64,000 nt of DNA, taken from contig JADKKH010000005.1 of NCBI GenBank assembly GCA_016720585.1, positions 186,001 to 250,000 on the forward strand, read 5' to 3'. A program made the position numbers and the translations under genes. The notes below the pieces were generated by a model. The model was not told the origin of the DNA. It saw nothing but the letters and a program-made list of their open reading frames with translations, and did no database searches. Shown one piece after another: positions 18,661 through 27,253 of the stretch (the first letter of the stretch is position 1; the number at the start of each line of letters is the position of its first letter). The DNA is from Chitinophagaceae bacterium (GTDB lineage: Bacteria; Bacteroidota; Bacteroidia; Chitinophagales; Chitinophagaceae).

Positions 18661-18968
18661 ATGGTAAGGTATGTTATGTCATTCTCTGTGCCCACCGGCC
18701 GGCAGCAATCAGCACAAAAAATAATTGACCATTATTTTGATGCTTTATACAAACATGGCCCGGGAGGAATGCGCAGCCAGTGCTATGCTGATTATGAAAA
18801 TGCCTGTAACTTTGTTCATATTAAGAGTTTCAAGAGAGAGTCTGTGGCCAACCAGCATTTTAAATCAGGGACTTTCAGGAGTATCTTCAGCAACTGGCAT
18901 TGCTTTGCGGAAACAGGCCCACATTCTCCCGGTTGCTTCAGCAGCAAACTTTTGAGTCAATATATTAG
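18661..18968 (+). pseudogene. Small conserved protein, broken by a one-base deletion
   Basis: From ATG 18661 the frame encodes a protein-like stretch (HYFDALYKHGPGGMRSQCY, FVHIKSFKRESVANQHFKSG) to about 18880. The following residues in that frame look random, while the -1 frame continues sensibly as EYLQQLALLCGNRPTFSRL and ends LLQQQTFESIY with a stop at 18966-18968. Adding one T to the CTTT at about 18877-18880 would join the two into one protein of about 102 residues. The intact form resembles small dimeric alpha/beta-barrel (ABM-like) proteins, but I do not firmly recognise it. No slippery heptamer is present, so decay or a sequencing error is likelier than programmed frameshifting. Confidence 0.7.
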
Positions 18969-19245
18969 TACATCCCTGGTTCGGAAGAATATTTCCTTAC
19001 GTTGCTCTTCGGTTGATAGCATCCTATCGATTAAAAATAGGTGCCTCATCAATTCCTTCCATAACAGATTCCTTCCAATTATTTGCCGGGCGGACATAAG
19101 GAATAGTTGTTTATTGAATCTGCATAAAATTATCCACAAAAACTATTTGAGATTTATTCAGTAATTCCTTTAAATTTATCCCTGTGAAGTAAACTGCTTA
19201 CCCTAATACCATTACTTCCGAAAGAGCGTCAAAAAACAAGAATTT

Positions 19246-20031
19246 ATGCACAGAGTTATTATCCCGGTTGATTTTTCAGAAACTTCGCTGACTGCAGCCC
19301 GTTTTGCAGCCCAAATGCTTGCCGGAAGGGAGGATATCCTAGCTGTGATCTATCATAATTATGAAAGCCATGATGATTATGATATCTGTCATAATTTCCA
19401 GGAAACCCTGAAAAAAGAATATATAACAGCCGGTGTTCTATCCGTAGAATGTGCCAATGATATGGGGGGCGATCTGATCGAAAATATTTCCCGTCTCGCA
19501 AAATCCATCGGGGCGACCCTGGTGGTTATGGGTATAACCGGTAAATCGGCTATCCGCCAGATCATGTTTGGAAGCAATACGTTAAAACTGTTAGACAGGA
19601 ATCAGTACCCGGTACTGATCATACCCCAGGATGCCGTATATAAAGGGGTTCATAATGTGGGCTTTGCTTCCGATCTCAAAAATGTTGAAACAACTACCCC
19701 TTCTGCGCTTATTACGGCCGTACTGGAAATGTTTAATCCAAAATTGCGTTTTGTTCATGTAAGCAGAGACCCTTACGAAACGGTACCTGTTAAATTAGAA
19801 GAGGAAAAAAACAAACTTAAGGAAATGTTCAGTCGCTTTGAGACCGAATTCTTTTTTATAGCTATGCATGATTTTTACAGAGCTCTTGACAAATTTGTTA
19901 AAGATCATTCGATTGATATGATGATAACAGTCCCGAAACACCAGAGTAATTCCAGTTCACTTTTTAAATCAACCCACACCAAGCGATTGGTTTATCACAG
20001 CCATATACCCATACTGGCAGCCCATGAATAG
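19246..20031 (+). CDS. Tandem-domain universal stress protein
   Basis: Encodes 261 residues, two Usp domains in one chain. The first (1-135) starts VIIPVDFSETS and carries the ATP-loop pattern MGITGKSAIRQIMFGSNT followed by PVLIIP; the second (about 140-261) starts VGFASDLKN and is more degenerate, ending HSHIPILAAHE. The first domain probably binds ATP. Usp proteins respond to starvation and stress, with no defined reaction. The next gene encodes a paralogue of the same length, so the pair arose by tandem duplication. Cytosolic; no signal peptide. Confidence 0.9.
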   Translation: MHRVIIPVDFSETSLTAARFAAQMLAGREDILAVIYHNYESHDDYDICHNFQETLKKEYITAGVLSVECANDMGGDLIENISRLAKSIGATLVVMGITGKSAIRQIMFGSNTLKLLDRNQYPVLIIPQDAVYKGVHNVGFASDLKNVETTTPSALITAVLEMFNPKLRFVHVSRDPYETVPVKLEEEKNKLKEMFSRFETEFFFIAMHDFYRALDKFVKDHSIDMMITVPKHQSNSSSLFKSTHTKRLVYHSHIPILAAHE

Positions 20032-20054
20032 TGCTCCCCCTGGTATTTATTTTC

Positions 20055-20085
20055 TTTCACCGGGTATCCATTTTTAGTACCTTTG
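20055..20085 (+). promoter_or_regulatory. Bacteroidota-type promoter of the second usp gene
   Basis: TTTC at 20055-20058 and TACCTTTG at 20078-20085, 19 bases apart, match the TTTG-N19-TAnnTTTG pattern well. Transcription would start near 20092, which excludes an upstream in-frame start at 20083 and supports translation from 20119. Confidence 0.6.
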
Positions 20086-20118
20086 CGTTTCCTGACAAGG
20101 AAACAAAAACCATTTTTT

Positions 20119-20904
20119 ATGCAAACCGTTATTGTACCGGTTGATTTTTCGGAATCTTCCCTGAATGCTGCCCGTTATGCTGTACAATTATTAAACGGTC
20201 ATTATGGCGTCAACCTGATTCTGCATCATGTATATGACAAACCAGGCAAATTGGAAGAATCCGGAAAAAAAATGGAAGACCTGAAAACAGACCTGACTGA
20301 AATAGCTAAAGTACATATTGAGATCCTGGTGGAAGAAGGCGCTGATTTCATAGCTGAACTGGAAAAATTAGCCCGTCACCGGGAAGCAGACCTGATCATA
20401 ATGGGAATTACCGGCCGATCGGTCATTGGTCAGACCTTTATTGGCAGTAACACTCTGAAAATGGTTGAAAAGAAAATATGCCCGGTTCTGATCATCCCGC
20501 CGGAAGCCAGTTATCACAATATAAAAAATGTATTACTGACTTCGGATTTTAAAGACGTTCTTTCTTCAACACCCTCTGTACCCATAAAAAAAATTCTGAA
20601 AACTTTCCGCCCCCATTTCCATATTATGAATGTGGACAGCGAACATTATGTCGCTTTAACGGAAGCCTATCAATCTGAAAAGGCCAAACTGCAGGAAATG
20701 TTTAAAGATTTTGACCCGCAGTTTTATTTTCTGGGGCTTCATGATGTAGACGAAGCCATCAGCCAGTTTTCCAAGGATAAAAAAGTAGAACTGATTATCG
20801 TTGTTCACCAGGAACAAACACTCTTTTCAAAGCTGTTTGTTAAAAGTCATACAAAGAAACTGATCTATCACAGTTCAGTGCCGGTATTGGCCATGCATGA
20901 ATAA
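20119..20904 (+). CDS. Tandem-domain universal stress protein (paralogue)
   Basis: Encodes 261 residues from ATG 20119 (MQTVIVPVDFSESSLNAAR). This start aligns with the paralogue upstream, gives the same length, and lies just after a good promoter; an ATG at 20083 is in frame but would put the promoter inside the gene. Domain one has the nucleotide-loop MGITGRSVIGQTFIGSNT and PVLIIPPEA; domain two starts VLLTSDFKD and ends HSSVPVLAMHE. Similar to the first gene along its whole length. Having its own promoter suggests the two copies may respond to different conditions. Confidence 0.92.
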   Translation: MQTVIVPVDFSESSLNAARYAVQLLNGHYGVNLILHHVYDKPGKLEESGKKMEDLKTDLTEIAKVHIEILVEEGADFIAELEKLARHREADLIIMGITGRSVIGQTFIGSNTLKMVEKKICPVLIIPPEASYHNIKNVLLTSDFKDVLSSTPSVPIKKILKTFRPHFHIMNVDSEHYVALTEAYQSEKAKLQEMFKDFDPQFYFLGLHDVDEAISQFSKDKKVELIIVVHQEQTLFSKLFVKSHTKKLIYHSSVPVLAMHE

Positions 20905-20940
20905 TGTAAAAACGTGTTTTTACTGAAAGCTTGACATCAC

Positions 20941-20966
20941 CGGAACAAATGGTTAACTTTGTTCCG
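20941..20966. promoter_or_regulatory. Palindrome overlapping a candidate promoter
   Basis: CGGAACAAA at 20941-20949 and TTTGTTCCG at 20958-20966 form a perfect 9-bp inverted repeat around TGGTTAAC. The sequence TAACTTTG at 20954-20961 within it is a TAnnTTTG match, with CTTG 20 bases upstream. It may be an operator over the arginase promoter, or a weak terminator of the usp gene (ATTCTTTTA follows). Confidence 0.45.
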
Positions 20967-21138
20967 ATTCTTTTATGAGCTTTTATTCAAAAAAACGAAC
21001 CTGTATTGATTCATTTGCAGCGCAATCATTGCCTGCCAATTTCTATATCCCTGATTAACCGGCTATCACGCACACTTACCGGACTACCCATTTGATTCAC
21101 CTGTTTTTTGCCTTTTGTTTTAGTTAATTATTGCACAT

Positions 21139-22086
21139 ATGAAAAATATAAAGCTGATTGAAGTACCCTCCGAAATCGGTGCCGGCACCCGGGGTGCCAG
21201 CCTGGGTGTAGAAGCTATTAAGATCGCTGCCCTTGACTTCATGAGTAATTTTTTTATTCACTTCCCTTCCGAAAAGATCCTCACGGAAAATAAATTATTA
21301 TATGAACCCATTGAATCACCTTATGCCAAACGCATAAAAGGAATTGCCTCCCTGTATGACCGGGTGAGTAAATCGGTGAGTGATTCCCTGAAAAATAATT
21401 TTTTCCCGGTGATATTAAGCGGTGATCACAGTTCCGCCGGAGCTACCATTGCTGGCATTAAAATGGCTAAGCCAAAAAGCAAACTGGGCGTGATCTGGAT
21501 CGATGCACATGCCGACCTGCATACACCTTTCAGTACGCCTTCGGGCAACCTGCATGGCATGCCGATGGCTGTGTCCATAAATAAGGATAATGAAGAATGT
21601 GCTGTTCATGATGTGGATGAAGAAACTGTTAAATACTGGGATTATTTAAAAAACATAGGCAAAATTGCACCCAAAGTGTTGCCGGAAGATGTTGTCTTTA
21701 TTTCACTCCGGGATTATGAAAAAGAAGAGCGCCACCTGATCGAGAAATATGAAATGAAAGTGATCACGACAAAAGAAGTAAGAAATAAAGGCGCTGAAAA
21801 TGTTGTTCGGGCTGTGTTACGTTACCTGGCAGACTGTACGGATATATATATATCTTTTGACGTGGACAGTCTTGATTCCTCAATCTCCAAGGGAACCGGC
21901 ACCCCGGTAAGCAATGGTTTAAAAGAACGGGAAGCAGAAGATCTTATCAGTAAATTTATGCAAAACAGAAAGGTCTGTTGTTTCGAAATTGCTGAAGTAA
22001 ACCCCACCCTGGACAAAGAAAACCTGATGGCAGAAATCGCCTTTAATATTCTTCAAAGAAGTGTCAATGTGCTGATGATGAATTAA
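21139..22086 (+). CDS. Arginase-family ureohydrolase
   Basis: Encodes 315 residues. The binuclear manganese site of the arginase superfamily is complete: His97 in SGDHS, the DAHADLH block with Asp122, His124, Asp126 and His128, and SFDVDSLD with Asp241 and Asp243. Length and the GTGTPVSNGL motif favour arginase (arginine to ornithine plus urea) over agmatinase, but formiminoglutamase or guanidinobutyrase cannot be excluded. Cytosolic. No urease or ornithine genes adjoin it. The upstream 230 bases contain a palindrome overlapping a candidate promoter, so it may be regulated. Confidence 0.88.
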   Translation: MKNIKLIEVPSEIGAGTRGASLGVEAIKIAALDFMSNFFIHFPSEKILTENKLLYEPIESPYAKRIKGIASLYDRVSKSVSDSLKNNFFPVILSGDHSSAGATIAGIKMAKPKSKLGVIWIDAHADLHTPFSTPSGNLHGMPMAVSINKDNEECAVHDVDEETVKYWDYLKNIGKIAPKVLPEDVVFISLRDYEKEERHLIEKYEMKVITTKEVRNKGAENVVRAVLRYLADCTDIYISFDVDSLDSSISKGTGTPVSNGLKEREAEDLISKFMQNRKVCCFEIAEVNPTLDKENLMAEIAFNILQRSVNVLMMN

Positions 22087-22117
22087 GATCATTCTTATTG
22101 CAACGGGATTGATATGA

Positions 22118-23005
22118 TCAACCAAATGTTAAGGATAAACCTTCCTTAAAAGAAATCGGTGCATAGCCCAATTCCATTTTTGCCTTGTCAATTACAAATC
22201 CCGTTTTTAAAGGCCTTTTAGCAGGTTCAGCAAAATCCTGAGCCGTAACTTTTCGAAGTAAGGATTTATCCAGCCCCAGATAATCCGCCGTCTGGCAAGC
22301 CATTTCATAAGGCGTCAGGACATCCTGACCCGATAAATGGTAAATACCAGTTGCTTTTTTTTCTATGATTGAGCTAATTCCCATTGACAGGTCTTCCACA
22401 TAAGTAGGTGTTCTTACCTGGTCGGAAACTACGGAGTACTCCTCCCCCTTCAAAAGCTTTTCTGCAACGATAGATAGAAAGTTTCGACGTCCTTCCGGTG
22501 GTTTTCCATACACCAACACGGTTCTGGCAATTGCCCAGCCAAATTCATATTCCATCACGGCCTCTTCAGCCTCCAATTTTGTTGTTCCATAAAAATTTAT
22601 GGGGCCGGGCTTATCCTTTTCGGAATACATCCCCTGGTTCCCGTCAAAAATGAAATCGGATGATAAGAAAACAAAGAAACTTTTATACGTTTCAGCATTC
22701 AGCAAAAGCGTTATGGTCCCTTCCACATTGGCACTATAGGCCTTCCATTGATTTTGCTCACATTCATCTGGTTTGCTGATGGCACCTGCATGCACCACTA
22801 CGCCCGGTTGATACTTCTCAAATATATCATGCACGGCAAACGGGTCGGTAAAATCCATGGTGGCATATTCAAAATTCTCATATCGATGGAAAGGAAGCCT
22901 GTTCTCCTTTTTACCCGTTGCTATTACCTGGTGATTCTTTTTCAGTAATTGCTCCGTAAGATAATACCCCAGAAAACCATTAGCACCCGTGATCAAAATT
23001 TTCAT
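22118..23005 (-). CDS. SDR-family sugar-nucleotide reductase (RfbD-like)
   Basis: Encodes 295 residues. The Rossmann motif TGANGFLG at 6-13 binds NAD(P); the catalytic YxxxK appears as FYGTTKLEAEE near residue 139-143 with an upstream SSDFIFDG. The fold and motif order match dTDP-4-dehydrorhamnose reductases (RmlD). No other rml genes are nearby, so the substrate is uncertain; it may serve another nucleotide sugar. It converges on the arginase gene with a 31-base gap. Cytosolic. Confidence 0.82.
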   Translation of the reverse strand: MKILITGANGFLGYYLTEQLLKKNHQVIATGKKENRLPFHRYENFEYATMDFTDPFAVHDIFEKYQPGVVVHAGAISKPDECEQNQWKAYSANVEGTITLLLNAETYKSFFVFLSSDFIFDGNQGMYSEKDKPGPINFYGTTKLEAEEAVMEYEFGWAIARTVLVYGKPPEGRRNFLSIVAEKLLKGEEYSVVSDQVRTPTYVEDLSMGISSIIEKKATGIYHLSGQDVLTPYEMACQTADYLGLDKSLLRKVTAQDFAEPAKRPLKTGFVIDKAKMELGYAPISFKEGLSLTFG

Positions 23006-23030
23006 GGTTCAAATGTAAAGCTGTGAAAGC

Positions 23031-23067
23031 AAAAAATCCTGTCTCATCATAAACGGGACAGGATTTT
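23031..23067 (-). terminator. Terminator of the exported unknown gene
   Basis: On the minus strand AAAATCCTGTC pairs with GACAGGATTTT (with a G-U and C-G extension), and six T follow. It lies 18 bases after the stop of the 23085-23819 gene. Confidence 0.85.
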
Positions 23068-23084
23068 CTTATTTAGGGGGAATA

Positions 23085-23819
23085 TCAGGGTTTATTCAGG
23101 GCTTCGATCAACAACGCTATCTCTGCTTCAGTTTTAAGTTTCAGATTATTAGCCGCACTAATTTCATCAATTTTTGCAGACATTGAGGGCAGAGCCTCAA
23201 CAATATCCTTCTTACTTGCTTTAATACGTTTTATAGCACCCCCCGGAACAGAAATGTATAATTGTTCAGTAATAACCAGTTCCCGGCGGCTGTAATCACC
23301 CAGGGTGGCTGCATCTTCCACTTTTTGAGAAAGATACTTCAGTAATTGAACTTTGGGTCCGGAAGAAACAACCAGGTAAACGGATCGCTCATTATGATTA
23401 TCCACTTCAGGAAGACCTTGTTGAAAGTGAATTTGTTTCACAACTCCATCTGAGCCGGTAATATCATACGAAACAAACCGGAAGGACTCCAACTTCAGTT
23501 CCTGTCCATCATCCATTTTCACCATCATCGAATTATTATAAATATTAAACCGGACAGGTATTTCCTTAATAATTTTATCCTTATTGGTTTGAATGGTAGC
23601 CGTCTGGTAATCGGAGGTAAGAAACGGAGAGCCTCCTACTTCCTGCAACGCTGGCAGGCGGATGGGGTTAACCTCCAGATCATCGATACTGCCTTCATGG
23701 GTATTCCCGTTCTGGGCGGAATTTGATTCGCTGTTGTTCTGTGCATAAGAGTTGACGCAGGTACAGGAAAGTAAAATAATGGCAGTAAATAACTTTAAAA
23801 AATGTTTGCTGCTGATCAT
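23085..23819 (-). CDS. Exported protein of unknown function
   Basis: Encodes 244 residues. A signal peptide (hydrophobic 9-19, VNSYAQ cleavage site at about 22-27) implies export. A low-complexity linker (NNSESNSAQNGN) follows, then a beta-rich domain with strands such as FNIYNNSMMVKMDDGQEL and RSVYLVVSSGPKVQLLKYL, and a helical basic C-terminus. I recognise no catalytic motif. Similar secreted proteins of unknown role occur in Bacteroidota. It has its own terminator and a 14-base partial palindrome about 75 bases upstream. Confidence 0.7.
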   Translation of the reverse strand: MISSKHFLKLFTAIILLSCTCVNSYAQNNSESNSAQNGNTHEGSIDDLEVNPIRLPALQEVGGSPFLTSDYQTATIQTNKDKIIKEIPVRFNIYNNSMMVKMDDGQELKLESFRFVSYDITGSDGVVKQIHFQQGLPEVDNHNERSVYLVVSSGPKVQLLKYLSQKVEDAATLGDYSRRELVITEQLYISVPGGAIKRIKASKKDIVEALPSMSAKIDEISAANNLKLKTEAEIALLIEALNKP

Positions 23820-23892
23820 AATTTGCCTTTTGAGGTTGCAAATATATTACAACCTCACTTAGAAAAATCAACATCAAAGTATTTTCATTCAG

Positions 23893-23906
23893 CCAAACGA
23901 TTGTTT
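23893..23906. promoter_or_regulatory. Partial palindrome CAAACGATTGTTTG
   Basis: CAAAC and GTTTG arms flank GATT. Its reverse complement matches 13 of 14 bases of a site at 27182-27195 before pfkA. It lies upstream of the exported gene at 23085-23819. A shared regulator site is possible but unproven. Confidence 0.3.
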
Positions 23907-23940
23907 GTGCTCTTGTATTAATATTTTCTTTTATATACTA

Positions 23941-26205
23941 TTAAAATCCTTTCTTTTCTATGGGTTGCCCGGCGGGTTCTTTAAAGGGCATGCCCAGGTT
24001 ATACATAACAAAACTCCATATATCAGTTGCCTCATCAATCTGCTTACTCGTAGGCTTACCTGCACCATGACCTGCATTGGTTTCAACACGGATCAGTACC
24101 GGATTGGTTCCGGAATGATATTCCTGCAGCCGGGCAGCAAACTTGAAGGAATGGGCTGGTACTACCCGGTCATCATGATCCCCCGTGGTAACTAACGTTG
24201 CCGGGTAACTGACACCTGGTTTTAAATTATGATAGGGAGAATATTTGTACAAATAAGGAAACTGACTGGCTGAATCTGCATTACCATATTCAACGGCCCA
24301 ACCCCAGCCGACGGTAAACTTATGAAATCGTAACATGTCCATTACGCCCACCGCCGGTAAGGCCACTTTAAACAATTCCGGACGTTGGGTCATAGCTGCC
24401 CCCACAAGGAGACCGCCATTACTACCACCCCGGATGGCCGTTTTTTGGCTATTGGTATATTTCTCTTTAATTAGGAATTCAGTGGCACCAATAAAGTCAT
24501 CAAATACGTTTTGCTTTTTTTCCAACATGCCGGCCTTATGCCATTTCTCTCCATATTCACTTCCGCCACGCAGATTCACTACGGCATAAATACCGCCCTG
24601 CTCAATAAAGAAAGCATTACTGATATTAAATCCGGGGGTTACGGGAATATTAAATCCACCATAACCATAAATTAGCGTTGGATTCTGGCCATTTTGTATC
24701 ATACCTTTTTTATAGGTCAGAAACATCGGCACTTTCGTCCCGTCTTTGCTGGTAAAGAAAACCTGCTTAGTCACAAAATCATCTGTTTTGATCTTTACTT
24801 CAGTTTTCCGGAATAATAGAGACTGACCGGTGGCAATATTATACCGGTAGATAGAAGGCGGCACATTGAAAGAGGAGAAATTATAAAATAATTCCAGGTC
24901 CTGCTTTTCTCCACTGAAGCCACTGGCTGTACCAATACCCGGTAATTTTATTTCACGAACTAATTTTCCTTCATAAGTGTATTGGTATACCCGGGTTGAT
25001 GCATCTTTCAGGTAACTGGCAAACAAATATCCACCACAGGTACTTACGCCCTGCAGGGCCATATCTTTTTCGGGGATAATTGTTTTCCAACCCTTTCTGT
25101 AATTTTTTTCCTCTTCCTCCTCAGCTTCTTTAATTTCTTTTGCAAGATCAACCTTGTCTAATCCTTTTTTCTTGATTTTTTCAACCCTTTCTTCAAGGAT
25201 CTCTTCCCGCTGTTGTGGACTTAGAGGTTTTATCATCACCACTTTGTAATTGGGTGCTCCATCATTGGTTCGGATTATTAAATAATCCCCTTTATTATCG
25301 ATAACATTTGGCTCAGTATCGAAACCGGTAATAACCTCCTCAAACCTCATTTGCCCGGTATTCTTAGTATCAATAAACCATAGCGATGCACCACTGGTAC
25401 CTTCTGATACCCGGAGAATAAGAAACCTGCCATCCTCGGTAAGACTGGCCGAGCTGTAACGAAAAGGATGTTCCATATCCGTATAGATCAGTTCATCCGC
25501 AGACTGATCGGTTCCGATCTTATGATAGGAAACGAGCTGATGCTGGTTTTGTTTGGTCATCTTTGATTTCTCATCCGGGGCTTCATAACGGCTGTAATAA
25601 AACCCTTCGTCACCCTTCCAACTGAAACCACCAAATTTTGTCCACCGGATCGTATCTTTCAAAATTTTTCCGGTTGCAGTTTCCATGATATAACCTTCCT
25701 GCCAGTCGCTTCCTGCAATAGCGACCGTAAAAGAGAAATATTTTCCGGTTTTGCTGAAACGGGTGCTACCCAAAGCTGCAATACCCTCTTTATTCAATGT
25801 ATTGGGATTTAAAAACTCTTCCGCTTTCCCGGCCAATCCCAACTGGCGATACATAACGGATTGGTTTTGTAAACCATTATTTTTAAAAAAATAATAATAG
25901 GCCCCTTTTTTTTGCGGGGAAGAATATTTAGGATAGTTCCAGAGATCTTCCAATCTTTTTCTCACTTTTTCCCGAACCGGGATTGTGGCCAGGTAATCAA
26001 AAGTCACTTTATTTTCTGCCTGTACCCAGGCTTTGGTTTCTTCGCTGTTATCATCCTCCAGCCAACGGTAGGGATCAGCTACTGAAATTTTATTCCCCCC
26101 ATAATGTTTATCAATTACATCACCTTTTTTGGTCGGTGGATATGGAACCTGTGCTGCCCCGAAAACGGGTAGCGACAGAAGGAAAAATAAAACCAGTTTT
26201 TTCAT
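23941..26205 (-). CDS. Prolyl oligopeptidase family (S9A) serine peptidase
   Basis: Encodes 754 residues. A signal peptide (hydrophobic 4-17) exports it, typical for Bacteroidota S9A enzymes. The N-terminal part is a seven-bladed propeller with the WLEDD start motif; the C-terminal alpha/beta hydrolase domain has nucleophile Ser595 in RGGSNGG, the acid in GDHDDRVVP (675-682) and His713 in NAGHGAG. It cleaves short peptides after proline. An unusual charged segment at about 328-372 (rich in Glu and Lys) is inserted in the propeller region. The gene stands alone on the minus strand. Confidence 0.93.
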   Translation of the reverse strand: MKKLVLFFLLSLPVFGAAQVPYPPTKKGDVIDKHYGGNKISVADPYRWLEDDNSEETKAWVQAENKVTFDYLATIPVREKVRKRLEDLWNYPKYSSPQKKGAYYYFFKNNGLQNQSVMYRQLGLAGKAEEFLNPNTLNKEGIAALGSTRFSKTGKYFSFTVAIAGSDWQEGYIMETATGKILKDTIRWTKFGGFSWKGDEGFYYSRYEAPDEKSKMTKQNQHQLVSYHKIGTDQSADELIYTDMEHPFRYSSASLTEDGRFLILRVSEGTSGASLWFIDTKNTGQMRFEEVITGFDTEPNVIDNKGDYLIIRTNDGAPNYKVVMIKPLSPQQREEILEERVEKIKKKGLDKVDLAKEIKEAEEEEEKNYRKGWKTIIPEKDMALQGVSTCGGYLFASYLKDASTRVYQYTYEGKLVREIKLPGIGTASGFSGEKQDLELFYNFSSFNVPPSIYRYNIATGQSLLFRKTEVKIKTDDFVTKQVFFTSKDGTKVPMFLTYKKGMIQNGQNPTLIYGYGGFNIPVTPGFNISNAFFIEQGGIYAVVNLRGGSEYGEKWHKAGMLEKKQNVFDDFIGATEFLIKEKYTNSQKTAIRGGSNGGLLVGAAMTQRPELFKVALPAVGVMDMLRFHKFTVGWGWAVEYGNADSASQFPYLYKYSPYHNLKPGVSYPATLVTTGDHDDRVVPAHSFKFAARLQEYHSGTNPVLIRVETNAGHGAGKPTSKQIDEATDIWSFVMYNLGMPFKEPAGQPIEKKGF

Positions 26206-26333
26206 CAGAAAATAGTTTTGATATTAAAAAAGGAATTACTCACAGAGTAATTTTGCCGTGCTAAATTAGGCGAAAACCGGCGTAAAAAACACCCGGTTCC
26301 GGCAATAGTTCCTTTAAAGCATAGGTAGTCGTC

Positions 26334-27068
26334 TTATTTTACAACCGGGGCTCCTTCAGAAAGCCAGGTAGCAAAAATTTCAGAAATTTTCCATTTTCTT
26401 CCTGCATATAAACGGGGACGGGCTAATACATAATCCAGAAATTCTCCGACCATTTTGGGGTTACATTCAATCATCATGTGAAAGGTTGTTTTTCCTTTAT
26501 AATCTCCCTTCATGATCATAATATCTGAGGCGGGATTTTGCTGCATAAAATAATTGCCCGTAAATTGAATATCCGCAACCAGGGAATCAACCAGGGATAG
26601 TTCGGTTGAACGTTCCCATTGATTAAACAAGGTGTACGGATCATATAAAGAATTTTCATAGACTGTTAGAAGTTCAATAAAATGAGCTGCCAACTGCGGA
26701 ATACGTCCATAATAAATAGCGGTCTTATCCATAAACGTATAAAGCAGATCGCCTTTCTTTAACTCCAGGCCACTGGTATTATTTCCAATAGTGAAATAAT
26801 AATAGTTTCCTTTGATAAGATGGCATCTGCCATATCCTTTTTGCACTGCTTCATCTTTGGTGGTATTATAAGTTCCCTGGATCACGCCTAATTGTTTATC
26901 CTTTATTGAAATTCCTTCCGGCAATTCAATCTGCACGACGGTAATACTGTCATTCAGCTTAACCTTATAATCTGTTATAGGAAATGCTCTCGGCCATTTA
27001 GAGGTATCCGTTTGAGAAAAACCACTGAGTGACAAAAAAACAAGGAAGAGAAGAATCATTTTTCGCAT
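26334..27068 (-). CDS. Exported protein of unknown function
   Basis: Encodes 244 residues with a signal peptide (hydrophobic 5-17, GFSQ cleavage site). The mature part contains a GRCHLIKGNYYYFTIG stretch, ELKKGDLLYTFMD and a helical C-terminal half with FIELLTVYENSLYDPYTLF. No catalytic motif or family is recognised. It lies divergently to pfkA across 185 bases that hold candidate regulatory sites for both. Confidence 0.7.
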   Translation of the reverse strand: MRKMILLFLVFLSLSGFSQTDTSKWPRAFPITDYKVKLNDSITVVQIELPEGISIKDKQLGVIQGTYNTTKDEAVQKGYGRCHLIKGNYYYFTIGNNTSGLELKKGDLLYTFMDKTAIYYGRIPQLAAHFIELLTVYENSLYDPYTLFNQWERSTELSLVDSLVADIQFTGNYFMQQNPASDIMIMKGDYKGKTTFHMMIECNPKMVGEFLDYVLARPRLYAGRKWKISEIFATWLSEGAPVVK

Positions 27069-27181
27069 AGCATTGATTTATTCCGCAACTTAACGCACTT
27101 AGGAGATGTTCTTTATCCGTGTAACCGGGTATCTGTGTTAAAATAAACCGAATAACAGAATCGTATATTCGTTGCATAAAC

Positions 27182-27195
27182 CAAACAATCGTTAG
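27182..27195. promoter_or_regulatory. Site related to the 23893 palindrome
   Basis: CAAACAATCGTTAG differs at one position from the reverse complement of the sequence at 23893-23906. It lies between the divergent pfkA and exported-protein genes, about 33 bases before the candidate pfkA -7 element. Confidence 0.3.
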
Positions 27196-27227
27196 TGTGT
27201 AAAAAGTACACAATCGAGACAAACCCG

Positions 27228-27235
27228 TATTTTTG
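27228..27235 (+). promoter_or_regulatory. Candidate -7 promoter element of pfkA
   Basis: TATTTTTG matches TAnnTTTG and lies 18 bases before the pfkA ATG. No TTTG is seen at -33. Confidence 0.45.
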
Positions 27236-27253
27236 CCCGGAATAACAATTTAA

